Source of the DNA: an uncultured Mitsuokella sp.
Lineage (GTDB): Bacteria; Bacillota; Negativicutes; Selenomonadales; Selenomonadaceae
Assembly (NCBI GenBank): GCA_900770895.1
Contig: CAAGMF010000245.1
Location: 1-7,257, forward strand
DNA: 7,257 bases
Direction of reading: 5' to 3'
The position numbers and the translations under genes are program-made. The notes beneath the pieces were generated by a model that made no database searches, was not told the DNA's origin, and worked only from the letters and a program-made list of their open reading frames with translations. Shown here one piece after another: positions 6,059 through 7,257 of the stretch (within the stretch, counting starts at the first letter, position 1; each line of letters begins with the position of its first letter).

Positions 6059-7033
6059 TCAGAACGTCACGGTTGCCGGCATCCCCATGCGCAGCATATG
6101 ATCCGGATCATCGACCACGATGCGGACCTCGTACACCAGGGCCGTGCGCAGTTCCTCTGTCTGCACGGATTTCGGAGTGAACTCGGCCGTGTCTGATATA
6201 TAGCCGACCCGCCCTGTCAGCGGCTGCGAGCTGCTGTCTATCTTCACTTTAGCCTCGCGGCCCTCATATATCTCGCCCAGACGACTCTCCGGCACATAGA
6301 CGCGCACCCACTTCAGCGTATCGATGCTCAGGCGGAAGACCGGCTTCGTCGGTGAGGCCATGTCGCCGACCTCGAGCAGCCGCGAACGGATGACTCCATC
6401 CTGCGGCGCTACGAGCACGGCCTGCGACAGCTGATACTCATAGGTCTTCAGCTGCTCCTGCAGGCTGTCGAGCGCGGCCTGCTGGGCCGATATATCCTCC
6501 GTGCGGCTGCCGTTCACTGCTTCATCGCGCGCCGCCTGTACATTGCTGAGCGTAGCGGCAGCCGCCTGATAAGCAGCGGCCGCATCATCGCGCGTCTGCT
6601 GGCTCACCGCTCCATTGGCCAGCAGCTGCTCCATGCGCCGATAAGTGCGGGCTTTATTATCGGCTGTGGCCTGCGCCTCGCTGACCCGCGCCTCCGCCTG
6701 AGCGATCTCCTCCGAGCGTGAGCCGTTCATGGCCTTGTCCAGCAATGCCGTCTGCTGCCGGATATCGGCCTGGCAGCGGGCGATATTCAGCTCGAGCGTC
6801 TCCGTATTGAGACGCGCCAGCACATCGCCTTTCTGTACGCGGTCGCCTTCCTCCACCATCATGTCCTCGATGCGCTCGCTCGCATTGAAGGCCAGCTCTG
6901 CCTCCCGCAGGTCCACATTGCCATACAGGGTGAACGGCTCGACCCGCGTAAAATGCCGGTACGCCGAATACCCTCCGACGATAGCCACTGCCAGGATTAT
7001 GAACAGCAGTATCTTCTTCGCTGAATGCTTCAT
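6059..7033 (-). CDS. HlyD-family periplasmic adaptor subunit, YbhG-like
   Basis: The protein has 324 residues from the chosen ATG. Residues 1-8 are basic and 8-24 form one membrane anchor. A first biotinyl-lipoyl half (about 35-75) contains LYGNVDLRE (36-44) and VEEGDRVQKGDVLARL (60-75). A long coiled-coil hairpin (about 78-195) carries two related turns, NGSRSEEI (103-110) and NGSRTEDI (164-171). The second lipoyl half is VLVAPQDGVI (196-205), followed by a beta-barrel domain ending in FTPKSVQTEELRTALVYEVRIVV. That ending and LYGNVD closely resemble E. coli YbhG as I remember it. The adaptor normally links an ABC exporter to an outer-membrane channel. Its expected partner, the gene 11 bp downstream, is a fusion remnant, so it may be orphaned or serve another transporter. 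The open frame extends to TTG 7066, but AAGGGGAG (7038-7045) points to ATG 7033. Confidence 0.93.
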   Translation of the reverse strand: MKHSAKKILLFIILAVAIVGGYSAYRHFTRVEPFTLYGNVDLREAELAFNASERIEDMMVEEGDRVQKGDVLARLNTETLELNIARCQADIRQQTALLDKAMNGSRSEEIAQAEARVSEAQATADNKARTYRRMEQLLANGAVSQQTRDDAAAAYQAAAATLSNVQAARDEAVNGSRTEDISAQQAALDSLQEQLKTYEYQLSQAVLVAPQDGVIRSRLLEVGDMASPTKPVFRLSIDTLKWVRVYVPESRLGEIYEGREAKVKIDSSSQPLTGRVGYISDTAEFTPKSVQTEELRTALVYEVRIVVDDPDHMLRMGMPATVTF

Positions 7034-7037
7034 CTTG

Positions 7038-7045
7038 CTCCCCTT
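7038..7045 (-). promoter_or_regulatory. Ribosome binding site that sets the hlyD start at ATG 7033
   Basis: AAGGGGAG ends 4 nt before the ATG, with its AGGGG core 6 nt away. The protein from this ATG opens with a normal basic-then-hydrophobic anchor (MKHSAKKILLF), unlike the longer TTG version. Confidence 0.65.
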
Positions 7046-7084
7046 ACTTTCCTTTGCACTGATCAACGTCCTCTCGCTGTCTTT

Positions 7085-7090
7085 ATTATA
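7085..7090 (-). promoter_or_regulatory. -10 box of the predicted hlyD promoter
   Basis: A consensus TATAAT on the minus strand is followed by AAAG. It predicts a start near 7078 and a leader of about 45 nt. No good -35 lies 16-18 bp upstream, where the 28-bp palindrome sits, so the promoter may be weak, activator-dependent or tightly repressed. Confidence 0.5.
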
Positions 7091-7115
7091 TCAAATTCAA
7101 ATTTGAATTTGATAT
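7088..7115. promoter_or_regulatory. Perfect 28-bp AT-rich palindrome, probable operator of the hlyD operon
   Basis: The left arm ATATCAAATTCAAA (7088-7101) is followed with no spacer by its exact reverse complement (7102-7115). TCAAAT occurs twice in tandem in each arm. It covers the -35/spacer zone and overlaps three bases of the TATAAT box, as expected for a repressor site. The TetR regulator at 4333-5019 is the obvious candidate, but a regulator encoded elsewhere (e.g. MarR family) is equally possible, since the repeat before tetR is unlike this one. Confidence 0.6.
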
Positions 7116-7257
7116 CGAGACAAAAAAAGGAGCTGTAACGAAATACCTGCCAGCACCTGAGACGCAGACACCTGCTATGATAAGGCAGCGGCAGGCATGA
7201 TTCCGGAATGGAGCGTCGTGGGTTGGCGTCAAGAAATCAAATTTTTCCCTATCAAGC
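7116..7257. other. Upstream intergenic stretch with no supported gene
   Basis: These 142 bases hold a run of seven A (7122-7128) and three scattered copies of CCTGC or CACCTG. Distant arms CCTGCC (7146-7151) and GGCAGG (7190-7195) could pair but have no adjacent U-run. Neither strand shows a start with a ribosome binding site. Confidence 0.4.

Noticed and set aside
7116..7195. Terminator of an upstream minus-strand gene (T-run at 7122-7128)
   Set aside because: The only plausible stem, CCTGCC/GGCAGG, has a loop of nearly 40 bases and lies about 18 bases from the T-run.
7086..7256. Minus-strand open frame of about 57 codons entering from the right edge and ending in the palindrome
   Set aside because: The translation is unlike a protein C-terminus (Cys, Phe, Asn and Ser rich, running through the palindrome as NSNLNLI). 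It is probably chance.
7197..7257. Possible start of a plus-strand gene (ATG 7197, MIPEWSVVGW and onward, open to the edge)
   Set aside because: Only 20 codons are visible, with no Shine-Dalgarno and no recognisable motif, so it cannot be supported.

Overview
The window is GC-rich, and every recognisable gene lies on the minus strand, so transcription runs from high to low coordinates. The genes encode outer-membrane and envelope machinery: a TolC-family outer-membrane protein, an MlaEFD-type lipid ABC transporter whose MCE protein ends in outer-membrane-like beta strands, and a HlyD/YbhG-type adaptor. The proteins look clostridia-related while the envelope is didermic. That points to a Negativicutes bacterium (Selenomonas, Mitsuokella or Megamonas-like), as inferred from gene content only.

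Layout in transcription order: (1) 7257-7034 holds no supported gene. It contains a perfect 28-bp palindrome (7088-7115) that overlaps a TATAAT -10 box in front of the first gene. (2) 7033-6059 is a YbhG-like HlyD-family periplasmic adaptor. (3) 6047-5094, 11 bp downstream, is a single reading frame that joins the first ~84 residues of a YbhF-like ABC ATPase (Walker A only) to the C-terminal two thirds of a YbhR-like ABC-2 permease. It looks like the product of a large in-frame deletion that removed most of a ybhF-ybhS-ybhR set. (4) 5019-4333 is a TetR/CecR-like regulator. Its promoter sits in the end of the fusion gene, and an inverted repeat lies at its predicted transcription start. (5) 4203-3436, 3401-2655 and 2658-1375 are mlaE, mlaF and mlaD. 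They have a promoter upstream of mlaE, a compact palindrome in the leader, and an ATGA overlap between mlaF and mlaD. (6) 1197 to beyond position 1 is a TolC-family gene cut by the window edge, 177 bp after mlaD.

How the genes work together: MlaF (ATPase) and MlaE (permease) power lipid movement. MlaD is anchored in the inner membrane and crosses the periplasm through a helical stretch to a predicted beta-barrel end. This is the single-protein transenvelope bridge described for diderm Firmicutes, which do without MlaA, MlaB and MlaC. The TolC protein may be co-transcribed and could serve an export system. The upstream adaptor-ABC-TetR block resembles the E. coli cecR-ybhGFSR drug-efflux locus, but its transporter appears disabled by deletion while the adaptor and regulator are intact.

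Three start codons were chosen by Shine-Dalgarno position rather than by the longest open frame: mlaE (GTG 4203), tetR (GTG 5019) and hlyD (ATG 7033). No intergenic stretch exceeds 300 bases. No tRNA, rRNA, CRISPR, insertion sequence or convincing Rho-independent terminator was seen.
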